Positions 1 through 12,766 of a stretch of 64,000 bases of DNA are shown here, in pieces. How positions within the stretch are numbered: the stretch's first letter is position 1; every line of letters starts with the position of its first letter. The stretch is from Sthenelais limicola (Eukaryota; Annelida; Polychaeta; Phyllodocida; Sigalionidae), in contig OW804094.1 of assembly GCA_942159475.1 (NCBI GenBank), positions 128,760,755-128,824,754 of the forward strand, read 5' to 3'. Made by a program: the position numbers and the translations under genes. Below the pieces are notes generated by a model. That model saw nothing but the letters and a program-made list of their open reading frames with translations. It was not told the origin of the DNA and did no database searches.

Positions 1-313
1 CTAAATTGGCGAAAAATATTGATTCTTCTTGCAAACATGATGACATGTGTAGGCTTCTGTCTACTGCTCGACCACACCTAGTGACCAGAACGGGTACTGA
101 AGTAAAGTTACAACGGTTTCTAAAAAAAATATTATGATTGCTCTGAAACAATTAATTTTTTAGATCTTAGCTTAGTTGAATCTTGAAGAAAAACATAAAA
201 GTAATCATGATTTTCCATATTACGAGATTGACGGCGAATACAAGTCTTGTTTTTTTTTAAAATGACAGTTTTATATGTTACTGCCCCATATTTTACCACT
301 TTTGACAACCAAC
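1..313. other. Upstream region and 5' UTR of NGLY1
   Basis: AT-rich sequence before the NGLY1 start. No TATA box or CpG-rich stretch stands out close to the start. An in-frame ATG at 275 lies 13 codons upstream of the chosen start at 314, so the transcript must begin somewhere in this stretch. I see no other gene. Confidence 0.5.
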
Positions 314-3300
314 ATGGCAGCCGGAGGTGCAGACCTTCTCCCTAGCATCCAGACTTTGAGTAAAAATGCTAAGGATGTATTTTTGGAAACTTCGGAAGTT
401 ATTCTTAGGATCGCCAATAACATATTGAAGGATCCAGCAAATCCCAAGTACCGTCGCCTTCGCGTTAATACATCGGTCTTCATGGAAAAACTTCTTCCCG
501 TGGAGGGGGCAATGGATTGCTTGTTTCAACTGGGTTTTCAGGAGGTGTGTCCCCAATATATACCATTTAAAGCCGGGTCTAAAGCTCATGACATCGTGGA
601 GCTTGTTGATACCTGAAGTAACACTTAGTTCTACAGAGCGACTTTTGTTTAATTGTGTATGAACCCAATTCATATTCGTGTCATTAATTTTTAGCTAGAA
701 TGCATTTAAAGTGGGGCTGGCGCATGGTGCCGTGGCATTCAATCAATGCTCCCAATCATGACTTTCTTCCTTTCGCGTTGGTATTTAAAATGAATGGTGA
801 CTATAGGCCTATTGTAAAATGACTATTTACTGCTATGATTTGGTAGATTCTTATTGAAACCACTTCTGTACGTGCTACTTTAAGATCACCATCAAAATTC
901 AAATGAGACATGTGTACGGTACCGACAGGTGTTTACCCCTGCATGTAGTTGTATGAAGCTGGGCCTAAATGCCCTAATATATATAAGCTAGACTACCCTG
1001 TGATATTAGGCCTATAGGGGGGGGGGGGGCACTCAGAACCAAAGTGGGTTCCCATGCTCCTTCCCAATTTCAAGGAGAAAGGGTTGTTTTTTCAGGTACA
1101 GTAACAATCAAGGACCTTGAAAATAAAAAAAAGGGTAGGCCTACTTTTTCAGGTCTCTCTCCTTGCTTATTGTTCATGAGCAAAATATGTTCTTGCACAA
1201 TGAAAATCATCAAAAACAGCTGGATGATTTTTTATCTCATAGTCTAATAAAACTCAAAAACTGAACAAACTCGTCAAAGGAGAAAAATCACACTTGAGTT
1301 AACATAACTGCTTATTAGACTATTCTGAGAAGACATTGAATATTTTATTGACAATAATATTTCAAGTGCTGACAAGAAAATGATAAATATTAAAAATTAA
1401 GTTAAAGGTAGGTTTGAAGTACAATTTCATACTATATTCCTTGCTGGTATTTACTGTAGCAAACATCGCAAGAACTACTTCAGCTCAATTTTTACCATTT
1501 TACCAGACCTAGATCACATCAATGGTAGCCTACGTGGTCTTCCTCTAGTACGGTACCTGGGGGAGAAGGTGAAATTATAGCCGCACCTGGGTTTGAACCC
1601 ACAACATGCTAATGATGCCAACGAGCTGACCCAGTGCTTTAGACCAGTAGGCCACACCGCATCCCCATGATTAATGTTTGTTAGATTTTAGTCTGAGACA
1701 GACTAGGTCTATACCATAGACCATCAATGAAAATTCACCTTTTGAGGAATCGATTATTGGTTTGCATATATGTCCCTAATATATATTCTCTATGATTTTT
1801 CAAAAAGGGGTCCTCCTAGCCAGGAGAATCTCCTCGTTTTAATAGAAAAGGGTACTAATTTGAGGGGAAAGTCCATGAAAAGGGTCCGTTTTTAGTTGGG
1901 GAACAAGCATGGGAACCCACTTTCTGAGTGCCCCCCCCCCCGGAAGCCTACTCATATTTACACCGGTAGCCTAGGCCTATAGCGATTTTTTGTCTATACT
2001 CCTTATGGTGGTATAGGAGTTAATCGGATTAAGTGTATTGAATAAATATGCGGATTAATTAGAGTATACTTTTAATTTATTTCAAACGTTTTTACGATTC
2101 CCATTTCATCTGGATGTAGGCCTATGTATACTATTTGGGGTTTCATTTATTATGTTCTATTGATTATCCATTTCTAATCAAATCTATATCACTTCTTAGC
2201 ATATTGTGAGTTTTAATAGGACAAAATACATTCCAGGGTCTACTTGTTTTTTGTGTGCTTTTTTTTAAAAACAAACAAACTAAGAACGTTGTTTACCGTT
2301 CCATACAATTGATAGACACCTAATGAACTTTTATTTCTTTTTCCATTTTCATATTCACAGAATGGCGAATTCTTCTCCATACCTGACAAGGCTCCCATTA
2401 CTATAGTTGGTTTGATGAAAGATCAGCTAGAACTGCAGCGGCGCATCACGTCTGGAACAGTCCCCGTCCCCGCGGCACCAGAGCCATCTCTACCTACAGC
2501 TTCAACCAATCCTACCAATAGACCATCTGCTACTGCAACATCCTCCACGCGTAAACAGGGCGGCGCTGCGTCCAAAGTAGCCTATAATCATCCACTTTTG
2601 GTAGGCTTACAAAACTAAATTAAGAGATATCTATCTCTATCATGAACCTGATACGATGTGCTCCAGACATTCCTGAAGCAAAATCTAACAGGGACAAGGA
2701 GGAGAGAAGATGATTTCCAGACTTAAAACGCTCACTCCTAGCGGACTTAATATTTTGGATTAATTATCCGTCAGAATCTACCCGATATTACACGTTTAGA
2801 ACAAAACTAAATTAATATTAGAAATGCATGCATTTTAGCAAAATGTTGCTAAGGGGTCTACCTGGAGAACTTTCCGCCAACTTTAAGATATCCGCGTTAC
2901 AATTATAGATATATATATAGAAATAAGAACATTTTTAAAAAAATAATAGAAATAGAAATAAGAAAATTTTGAAGATTTCCCTAATATAATTATCGGATCA
3001 TTCTCTTACTTTCCCGCGAACGTTGTAAGCAGAATATGTTCGTTCTTTTCTTTTGATGTAACGAAGCTCTCTATTCCGCTTTTACAGGAGAAACAAATGG
3101 TTTTCTTCAAACAAATCGAAGATGGTATGCATAAGGTTATGCGCTACGAAGATCCACAACTCCAAACTCAGGCGAAGGATCTAATACCCTTAGAGCAGCT
3201 GCAGGAGAGAGCCTCGGTACAATGGAATGAAGCTAAGCAAACTGGAGAATTAGGAACTAATCTGCAGGATTTTGTCCTACTAGAACTTCTCGCCTGGTTC

Positions 3301-5038
3301 AAATTTGAGTTCTTCAAATGGGTAGACGCCCCTAATTGTGAGCATTGTGGAGGAGCTACAAAAGGCATCGGTCATGCCGAACCCACTGAAGGGGATTTAC
3401 TTTGGGGCGCCAGTCGCGTTGAAAACTACCTCTGCACACTCTGCAATCAGCAGACTAGATTCCCCAGGTACAACCATCCCGCCATGCTGCTGCAAACGAG
3501 GAGAGGAAGATGCGGCGAATGGGCAAACTGCTTTACCCTCTGCTGTCGTGCCGTCGGATTTGAAGCTCGGTTTGTCCTGGACTGGACAGATCATGTATGG
3601 ACTGAAGTCTATTCAGAATCTCAGTGCTGTTGGCTCCACTGTGACCCCTGCGAGAACACCTGCGACAAGCCTTTGTTGTATGAGGCTGGCTGGGGAAAGA
3701 AACTGTCTTATGTTATAGCATTCTCCAAGGATGACCTCCAAGATGTTACATGGCGTTACTCAGCAAGACATGACGATGTCCTTTCCAGAAGAGTACAATG
3801 CAGCGAGGCATGGCTTTTGCTTACCATTTTCCGACTTCGAGGGCGTCTGTGGGCGAATGTATCAGAGGCGAGGAAGGAGGAACTCAAACAGCGACTTGTG
3901 GTGGAGATAGTTGAGTTTTTGACAGTCAAATCTGCAACTGGCCAGCAACTTCAGGGTAGGACGTCAGGATCACTCGCTTGGAGGAGTTCTCGAGGGGAAA
4001 CAGGCTCCTCAAAACCCAGAGCTTTCATCATTAAACCAACTAGTCAAGAATTATCATCCCAGCTCATTCATATGCGCTACTCTACTGCTAGGAATGTATA
4101 CATCAGAGGTGATGCAGAAGATGAACAAGCGGTTTTTGACTGGTCCAAAATGGTATTCGATTGTAATAATTTATTCAGGAAGGAAGAACTAGACTGGAAA
4201 ATGGTCTACTTGGCCAGGACAGAGGGTACAGATACAGCTTCGATATCATGGAAGATAGATGTTACAGGTATTGTTTTGTACTTAATTATAGTTCCCATCC
4301 CTCTAATGGAATGTATATTTAATTAATTCATTTACAATCTACTGTTATTACAGGTTTACAAGCATACTGTTATTGTTAACATGTTATTGCTATTTTTTAA
4401 GGGACTGGACAGGTTATCGACGAAGTGGACATTAAAGCCGAGAATGCAAGATATGAAGATGGACAAATTATATGGAGAGTTTGCAGCGACGACCAGTGCA
4501 CTTTCCTGCCACCTGGTAACTCATTTTTAATGGCCAATGCCTGTCTCTATTTCAATTTCCGGACTAATCAAAGGTCTTTTATGTTCTTCAAAGAAAAACA
4601 AACATGTGCAAAACATATGCAAAACATACATAACATCTTCACGGAAGTCTAAACGTACGGGGGAAATCACAGATTTAACCATCTACTTAATTAAGTAAAA
4701 CTTGTAGAATTGTCGTTCGTTATTTGTACTCTAAAACGTAATTAACCATGTCCCTTTATCAAGAAGAAAGGAACAAATCCTGCCATTACAATGACCATTG
4801 GCCATGACCCATCCCATTCAGTTGATTTCAAATTATACCAATTTGTTGGTGTTCTTTTTCAGATGGAAAACGCACTGTGTCTATGGACCATGCAGGGAGC
4901 CGAACACTGTCTGTGACAGGCCACCTTCGCGGAGGTAAAGGAGATTGTGCGTGGCAACATACTCAACTATTCAGGCAGGAATCAACTGATGTGACCAACT
5001 TCCCATTCGAACTTAGGATCAAAATGCGCAAAGAATAA
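314..5038 (+). CDS. NGLY1: Peptide:N-glycanase (PNGase), complete, five coding exons
   Basis: Cytosolic enzyme that removes N-glycans from misfolded glycoproteins during ER-associated degradation. Coding exons 314-544, 2361-2576, 3088-4267, 4402-4515 and 4863-5038 have GT-AG borders and fit in phase, giving 638 residues (human about 650). Residues 1 to about 105 form a PUB domain (p97/VCP binding). The transglutaminase-like core carries zinc-binding Cys pairs C233/C236 (CEHC) and C265/C268 (CTLC). Its triad is C291 (RGRCGEWANCF), H318 (TDHVWTE) and D335 (HCDPCE), with the same 27- and 44-residue spacing as in human NGLY1. The C-terminal third is a PAW domain that includes AWQHTQLFRQ. The start at 314 (AACATGG) gives the family-like MAAGG start; an in-frame ATG at 275 would add 13 residues. 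Exon 3 (1180 nt) covers a region divided among many exons in vertebrates. All key residues are present. Confidence 0.96.
1017..1941. mobile_element. Poly-G-ended inverted-repeat element in NGLY1 intron 1
   Basis: The left end is 13 G followed by CACTCAGAACCAAAGTGGG and TTCCCATGCT. The right end is the reverse complement of poly-G, CACTCAGAAAGTGGG and TTCCCATGCT. The terminal inverted repeats are about 40 bp with a few mismatches, and enclose about 925 bp with no coding capacity. The element makes up half of intron 1 (545-2360). I see no clear target duplication. Non-autonomous DNA transposon is the likely class; the superfamily is unknown. Confidence 0.75.
1576..1665 (-). repeat. tRNA-derived SINE-like sequence
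   Basis: Read on the minus strand, an A-box-like TGGCCTACTGG is followed about 45 nt later by a B-box match GGTTCAAACCC, the internal RNA polymerase III promoter layout of a tRNA. The arm pairing does not make a clean cloverleaf, so this is a SINE head or tRNA relic rather than a working tRNA gene. It lies inside the poly-G-ended element at 1017-1941. Confidence 0.5.
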
Positions 5039-5039
5039 A
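5034..5039 (+). promoter_or_regulatory. AATAAA overlapping the NGLY1 stop codon
   Basis: An AATAAA hexamer begins two bases before the TAA stop of NGLY1. If used, it would leave almost no 3' UTR; the next AATAAA on this strand, at 6605-6610, is the likelier signal. Neither is confirmed by transcript data. Confidence 0.25.
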
Positions 5040-8000
5040 GACTTTTATTCCTGGTCCAGAAACGCTGAAACATGACCAGTGTGATAATGTTTCTGGCTTT
5101 TGACGTGTCATTTGTTAGTTATATGTGTTGTCATGTTGACATCCATTCACTATTCTGCTATGTATAGCCATGTATATACATGCGTTTGCTAATTTCTTTT
5201 AAAGCGCCAGAAGGCTGGGATGCTTTTTTTTGGGGGGGGGGGGGGGGAAACTTATTCTCCATTTCCACCCACTTTGACTTTGAATTTGCTCCTAAACTCC
5301 ATTCAACATATGGCATTAATTTACCAATATCACTGTTTCAAGGATGATATATCATGTAATTATTTATCTCAATCAAAGATTGTGTTTGTCGTTTGTCTGA
5401 GTTTACGATGGAATTTCAACCGCTATCGTCACCAGGACCGGTTGTCACTAACAAATTGTTAAAATAGGTTTTAAGATACTAGGTATCTTCCTGTTTAATG
5501 AGAGCAGAATCAAATATTGTTTTGCTTAACTAAACTATCATCCCTGTATGCATGTTCACGAGCATTGATTAATGAGCCTTCGTTGTATGTTTCGACAAAT
5601 GTTTAATCATGCTTTTTGCCATAAAGCCCGCCCTGTCACAAATATATTTTTATATCATCGCCAATGTAATATGTTAACTCACATCAAAGGTCGAATTAGT
5701 TCTAACATATCTATGTTGCTGTTAACATGAGATGATTGACGAATGGTATCATGATATTAATCATGTGCATGTCCATGAAACAGGCTGCATGTGTAAAGTC
5801 AGCCTTTCACTTGCGTGAAAACCCATGCATACACGGACCGCTAAAGACTAATTTATTAATTGAAAACAGGGTAAATAAAACCGGACCAATAATGACCTCT
5901 CTCACTTGTTCATCTCATACAGGTGGATTTGCGAGAAGGACCTTCCGATCGATAAATCAAATATCGATGTGAATTTGCTCAATTAGAGACTATTAATCCT
6001 TTTTGGAGAGTCATATACATGTATTACACATTATTATAATACACATTGGGATTTGTAAATGTTTCTTGGGTATCGTTGCTGGACCTTACTCTTTAAACTC
6101 CTTCGATTCTGAATGATAATCTGTAATTAATAATCTTGAACGAAAATCAATATTATTTATGTATCGGTTCTAAGCTTTGACAATACTAATATTTTCAGAC
6201 GATGACATACTTGCTGTTACGTTGAATCAGTTCAGCATAAATTGTTTCTGGATATTAAATAACATATTTCAAAATGACATGTATTCAGTAATATATAACA
6301 GCTGGTCTATCTGCGTGAAAGGCGACGACTGCTTCATGTTATCTGTATTTATCATCACGGTATTTTGTCAATCTGACCCTGTATATAGTGAATGACAAGA
6401 CGATCCCTTTTTGGGTGGGAATTATATGGATTGTTTTCTCATTTATTGATTGCGCTTATGAGAGACTCTGTGATATGACCTTGAAGTATATTATTTGATT
6501 TGTCCTTTTATGTATATCGAGAGTATTTTTTGTTTCACTGTTGATTTTTCGGTCGAGGGTCTCTTATACACGCATGCATACATTACTGAATTCAAGTATA
6601 CATTAATAAAGACAGGGGAGTATTGCACTGTCCTGGAATGTGTGAGTTAGTAGTCGCAGACGTATACGTGTGCATGTACAACCACAAATGCGAATGTACC
6701 TGGTCTTGAAACATATTAGTTTGTGCGTCTATGTTACCATTGTTTATTGCTAGAGAATGCTGCTTTGCGTCGTTATTAAAAGTTTACGAACTTCCCATTC
6801 TTCATCTATCCGTATATATATGTCAGTATTCATTTATCATTCGGGTTAAGTGACATTGGACTTTACATTTCTATTCACTAATGGTGTGTGGCTATACTGC
6901 ATTCATCATTCAACTAGGAACACATACCGGTAATAATATTTCTTTGTTTCTGGCATTGGTAATAATATTGCCTTGTGCGTGGGAAATCCTCTTCAGTCCA
7001 TAGTTTTGGAGGAGTATATCAGAATATCAGACCATTACGTCAAACCTAAATCATTATATCAACAAAGAAAAACCATTCTATCATCATGGTGGTGTGACGA
7101 CCATTCATGAGAATCGCCCACAGAGTTTACAAATGTGGTTTGTTATCATATAAGAGATTTACCAATCCCTTGCCGAATTTGGTGATTTTTGCCACTAGTC
7201 GGCACATATGAAATCTTGAGAATTTTTGTCTGGGAAGATATAGCCAAGCGTATGTTATGAATGAGATTGGCAAATATAAATTAATGATCACTGAAAGTGT
7301 ATACTGTGGGATCTGGTCTACCAGTCTTCGTGTTGTATTGTGTATATATCGACGTTAATTTCCTGTCAATTTATTTGCGTGATGCCTAATAAAATGTTCC
7401 TTTTTTCGTTAAGGTTTCTATAATGATAAGCGTAGACCTACTCCTCATCCTAAAAATATAGAATGCGTTTGTGTACATGAAAACTATACCCAATTGGAAG
7501 TCATATAAGATTATGTATATTTTTCTTCTATCAATTTATAGAAATGCTCCAATACAAGAACTAGTTGTTAAATGCGTTATTTATCTATATGACAATCTAT
7601 ACTGCATTTTAAGCTTCCAGCATTAACAAAGAGACCTTCTCCCCTCACTGATGGTTATTTCATTATAATTCTTGAGGTATATCAGGGAAAATATAGTTAT
7701 GCGTAAATACTATTATTGCCCTGTGTGCATACAATTTCTCAAAATTATCGTTGGATCGGGATTGTTTTTAGGTATACCATGCATAAAGAAGTGAATCACC
7801 ATGTATGCATGCAATTCATTAAATTGATCGTTGGATGGGTGACAATTGCCTACAGTTATCAAACTAGGGTTTATCTCGTTATTGTAGGTTATTGCGTTTA
7901 AAGTTCTAGATTGACATTAATTCCGTCAGTTTTACATAATTAGTGTTTCTGTAACTGTAAGGATGGAATTCAGACTATTGAATGATCAGCTGCCGTTAAT

Positions 8001-8649
8001 GACATGTGGATATCGAAGTTGGCCTTCATACCATGAATGGACTTATAAATAGTTTGCATCCATATCTCTCCCTATACATCATTATTCAAGTATTCTGCGC
8101 CTCATTTCATAATAAAAAGCTTTAATAACAAATATGTATAATGGTGTTTGTTAAATCAATTTAGTGGATTTCATTTAGTGGATTTCTCTGACTTCCTCCT
8201 TTGATGAAAATTAAGTGGTGTTTCTTTTACTTTTAAAAATTTGTATATAATATAATTAGCATACAATGCAATTCTGTATTCAGGTTTTGACTGTACATTG
8301 CTTCGTTTTAATATTTACGTACGATATAACAACCTCCAGATGCCCACATCGGTGGTCTTAATCCTCTGTTATCCTATGGTTAATCATGCAATAAGAGATG
8401 CAACACCGCTAGAAAGTCTATTCCAGTGAGGAAAATATATTGGCCCGGTGATTCATACTGGCATAAAATTCCACCCTGGAGTTATAAAACTCCACCCTGG
8501 AGTTCTATGATACTGAATGCTAACAACTAAAATGTTTACTGAGCCAGCATTACATTGTATACATGATGAATTAAGTGTTATCTACCGCTACAGCTATTTA
8601 TTTTCTTTTTCTTTTTTTAACCCTTGTATTTGTTTATTTTCGCCTCATA
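5040..8649. other. NGLY1 3' flank, no gene seen
   Basis: AT-rich non-coding sequence, partly 3' UTR of NGLY1. It contains a poly-T/poly-G run at 5223-5247 and a degenerate duplication of a roughly 45-nt segment (7723-7766 and 7803-7849, both containing ATCGTTGGAT). At 8461-8505 CCACCCTGGAGTT occurs twice. Open frames here are under 85 codons and look like chance. Confidence 0.6.
6605..6610 (+). promoter_or_regulatory. Candidate poly(A) signal for NGLY1
   Basis: AATAAA about 1.6 kb after the NGLY1 stop, in a region with no other gene. It would give a long 3' UTR. Position alone supports it. Confidence 0.3.
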
Positions 8650-9145
8650 TTAAAGTGGCTAAGATAGTTAAAATGAGTAGTCATGGAATCGTGTGAAACT
8701 TTGTCAGTGTAATCATATATGATAGGTATAGCAATATCTGAAGTATTGAGTATCAGCATTGCGTTTTCATTCAATGATTAGTGAATATGTGTAATGAATG
8801 GGTTAGAACCTAAACCCATGTCAAATCCATGAGGAAATGGCTTTGGAGACCAGGAGGTGCTGCCAGATTTAGCCCTGGTGGCAGAATGCCCTTTGTACTG
8901 ATCAGTGCCAACCTGGGGGTTACATAATTCCAGATGTCATCCCAACTGACAGTTTGAATATTGGATTGGCAACCAAAAACGATTTTGCTCTCTATTTTAC
9001 CACATATCTGATATAATATGAATGTTAGAGTTTTGATATCCACAGGAGTTATTTAGGAGGGTAAGGTGAATCAGATACTAGAAAATGAAGTAGAAATTCC
9101 GTTACTCGATAATCTAGCCAGCAACAGTGAGAAGTGTCACTTTAA
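8650..9145 (+). mobile_element. TTAA-flanked MITE, family A, copy 1
   Basis: Element of about 0.5 kb bounded by TTAA on both sides. It begins TTAAAGTGGCTAAGATAG and ends AAGTGTCACTTTAA, so the ends are short inverted repeats (AAAGTG/CACTTT). It has no transposase. The same sequence recurs inverted at 40828-41324 and 29139-30206, and as a truncated copy at 49125-49555. TTAA target use is typical of piggyBac-type transposons; the assignment is inferred from that alone. Confidence 0.8.
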
Positions 9146-12100
9146 CATTTTTACATCATATTGAAACAGTAAGCCTTGAGATCGTGCTATATTTAAACAT
9201 AGTGTATATCAACAGTATTAAAAATATCTGGTGCGAATGGAATATTACTATTTGTTTACCACTGCAGAAAATACTACTTATGATTACCACTGCAAAAAAA
9301 CCTACCTACTTATTATACATTTCTAGTGGGTAATATGAAACGCCATAGGCTAAGCATTGGGGCTCATACCACAATCAGCTGGTAATAAAGCTTGTGTATT
9401 ACATGCTACACTCGCCATTAATGTCCATCGAATTTTCACTATTCTTTCGACATAAATATCGGGAAAGTATAATAAATAAAAGATTGCCCGACTGCGATCT
9501 CCCAAGTTTCATATTACACTTGAGCTAGGTCATTTCGTTCGTTCGCTACGCTGATTTAATGCAATCCTAATCTCTACGCCCGCGTATAATATTGAACGTC
9601 TTCATCGTCCGCTGTCGGATAATTTTGTCTTTTTATCGTAGGCTTATGCCTTAAGTGTATCTTTAAAAAAATCGAATTTGGTTCTCTTTGAACTATTCTA
9701 CATACTATGTATTGATTCAGAGCCAAAAGAGAATAAGTTTCTAATATTGATCTTTACTAAGGACATACTGTAAAATATATTATACATATATATATATAGT
9801 GAATGAACTCGGTACTAATTGAATATTTATTGGACGCGAATAGTGAAATCGCGTCCATTAAACATTCAATTACTAGCATCTTGTTCTATTCTCTCTATAT
9901 ATTGTTACAACGTGTGTAACATAAAGTTAAATTTTAGGGGTAGGCACAATGAGGTATAACAGTATTCTCCCTAATATAAAGGTTGGTCTAGCATTGGGTT
10001 ACTGTACAGTACTACAAAATGGGTCGCACACATTCTCTTCCAGAGCAAAAGCAATTAAATATGAAGTCAATATCAATTATCAATAATAAGTCATGATAAT
10101 ATAAATTATCTAAACATTTTTTTTATTAAATGTACCGAATGTAAAACAAGGTAATGATCCCTTTACAAATCTCGATGCGAATAGAATATTAAAATCGGGA
10201 CACGACAAAAACCATCCCTGGGGTGAGAGTGTAACCTGTTAGAAATAATACCTGAATAAAAACATGTCCCCCCAAAAAGAGAGACCATTATTCAAAACCC
10301 AAAATACATTCTAATATACATGTTAGTGAATAGCCTTTTCTGGATACTGGATTGGGGCGTACTTTGAGTCGGGATTCAGGATTTAAAAGGGCCTACGGGA
10401 TTCGGGAAAGGAATTTAGAATCAGAGTCACATTTAATGTTGTCAGGCGGGAATTGCAAATAGAAAAAACGGGAGTATAAATTGAAAACCTGCGAGATTCG
10501 GAAAATGGGTCTTATAAAAAACGGGAAACGGGATTCAATATACACTGTGTCTGTAACAGGGGCCTTTATATCTTTACGAAATCAATGTATTTGTAAATGG
10601 TGTGTTGTACACTTCATGACAAATGTCTAACCTCTGTTAAATATATGAAAAAGTCTTTTAACGCACAATTCCTGCGCCATTTTTATAATAGTTAAAAGAT
10701 ATTTAAACTGACAACCATTGAATCTATACATGGGCTACCAAACCAGCTTATTACAGATCTCATACATTCGTGCGCCAGGTGTCCAATTGGACTTTACCAA
10801 ACATTCCGCTGGTAAATATCATGTAATAGATGTTAATTAATGTGTATTGAAAGATTACATGAAGAATGCGATGGTAAGGTGCGAAATGCTGGCTGCCACG
10901 ATTTCCATTCTTTATGTTAAGTCACATGGCGGAGAATTTGATGTATACAAGTATGTTTGATACATTTGTTTTTACGGGCTTACCAAAGAGTTAAGATCCG
11001 TTTGAGTTTCCGAAATAGCTGATGAATGACTTGTATGACGATCCAAAAATGGAATCTCTCCGTGAAAGAAAAAGAAGTCGCATTAATGCATCCCTAAAGG
11101 ACCATATTTGAAACAAGTCATGTTTAGCTTGCACCTCTCTTTGGTGAGACGTCCATATGTGATTGTGACATCACATTGTATTTGCCTTTCCCGGTATGTG
11201 AAGGTTCTACTTTCGATCGTGCTACGAATATTTGATCATCCAAAAGATGTAAGATATCCCGCAATAGTCGCAATGAGGCTTTCTAATAAGTCTTAACAAC
11301 ACTGTACGACTGCGGGTCTTCATGAGGAGAATGACAATTGCCATTTAAGATGATTCATGGTCGAGTATATATCTGTTCCTTATAAGAGCTATGAGCAAGG
11401 TCGGTTCTTGGATTACAAAACACAGGATTATTCTCGAGCATAGACAATGTAAAACGGTAACAATAACTATTCTAATGAAGTCAAATATGCAACAAAAAAT
11501 ATCAGCAATCAAATCCAAAAATAATATTATTGCTACAATATGATTCTTTAAGTTTGTTTTTTAAATACATTTGACGATAAAAGGGAGGGTAGCGGGCATC
11601 CTTGACCTCGTGCCATTCCTTTACACCCCCTAATAACGATGATATCCAAATGCATTAACTACAATCCGGAACTCGGTGTATCAGGCGCGTGTGCTCAAGA
11701 AAACTCAGATGATTCAGAGTTGGTTTATCAGCAATGGCATTTTCTGACTAAGCCGGTGGAGTTAAAATCAATACCATCTATGAAATGATTCCATAAATTC
11801 TACACCATATATACATTCATATAATTATAATGTCATTTTTATTGAAAATGAGTCTAAGCAATACATTAGACATATATATTGCATCAATCTTATACCAAAG
11901 ATAGATAGTATGGAATATTTGTTTAAACTGAGATCTTCACCCGTTACGTCCTAAGTATTGAGAAAGGATGATAGGATTTAAAATTGAACTAAAGCATATA
12001 CCTTGTAGCTATCGATGGGGCATGCACATTATAATTGATTATGAAGATAACAATTTTAGTCACGGGTATAGTTCTTGAACGCCATGTCAAGCGTTGAAAG

Positions 12101-12600
12101 AAAGTCGTGTTATGGAAAGACCAGTCCTGAACATACTTTGTAATAGATCGCATCTATCTCAAGGCATTATATGTAATCGTGCTTTTTAGGTTCAAACAGT
12201 AGGACCAGTGTGTCTCCAGCTAAAATGTCGTTACTTTTTTAATGAAGAAGCAAGCAAGAAAATGTAATTCACTTCATTCTACTCTATTCTCCTCTTTGAA
12301 ATATTAGCATATGTACATGGGTATCCCCAGTACCCTTTCCAAAGTTAGGTCAGGAAAGTAGATTTATTTACACCGCCCTGCATTGTTAGGACCATTGCAG
12401 GTCCATCCAATCATTTTGGTGTCTATTGACATTGAGCCTGGGCACGGTTCCAAGGCTACTTACTATAGGATGTGATTTTCACAATTAGAATGGGTCGGGT
12501 TGGAACATATTCAATACATAGAGATTGATCATCATGAATCATGCGAAAGTATGATGAACCACAATGAATTCCATGATGACTACACTATAACAAAACAAAA
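9146..12600. other. Gene-poor stretch
   Basis: AT-rich non-coding sequence. Apart from a hairpin at 9790-9902 I see no exon with coding character. Open frames are under 65 codons. Confidence 0.6.
9790..9902. repeat. Long inverted repeat (hairpin)
   Basis: Arms 9813-9839 and 9849-9875 pair over about 27 bp with few mismatches (core TTGGACGCGA against TCGCGTCCA) around a 9-nt loop. Weaker pairing continues outward to TATATAG/CTATATA ends. It could be a tiny palindromic MITE or a structured RNA; nothing else distinguishes them. Confidence 0.65.
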
Positions 12601-12612
12601 AACATAATAATA

Positions 12613-12766
12613 TGCTAACCTGAACTCGAGGGGAAATCGGAAAAAGTTCAGGTAAACCGAAAATTCAGCTAAAGAGAACAGATACATTAAGTTGGAAGTC
12701 TGCAGGGAAATTGCAAAAGGTTCAGGTTAACCGAAAATTCAGGCTAAGCGGAACAGAGTGTATATT
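12613..12766. repeat. Degenerate two-copy tandem duplication
   Basis: A roughly 76-nt unit occurs twice. Both copies carry GTTCAGGT(T)AACCGAAAATTC and a following GAACAGA. No coding potential is seen. Confidence 0.6.

Noticed and set aside
542..616. Extension of NGLY1 exon 1 to the stop at 614
   Set aside because: The donor GAG/GTGTGT at 544 joined to the exon at 2361 gives NGEFFSIPDKAPI, which matches the family better than the read-through residues.
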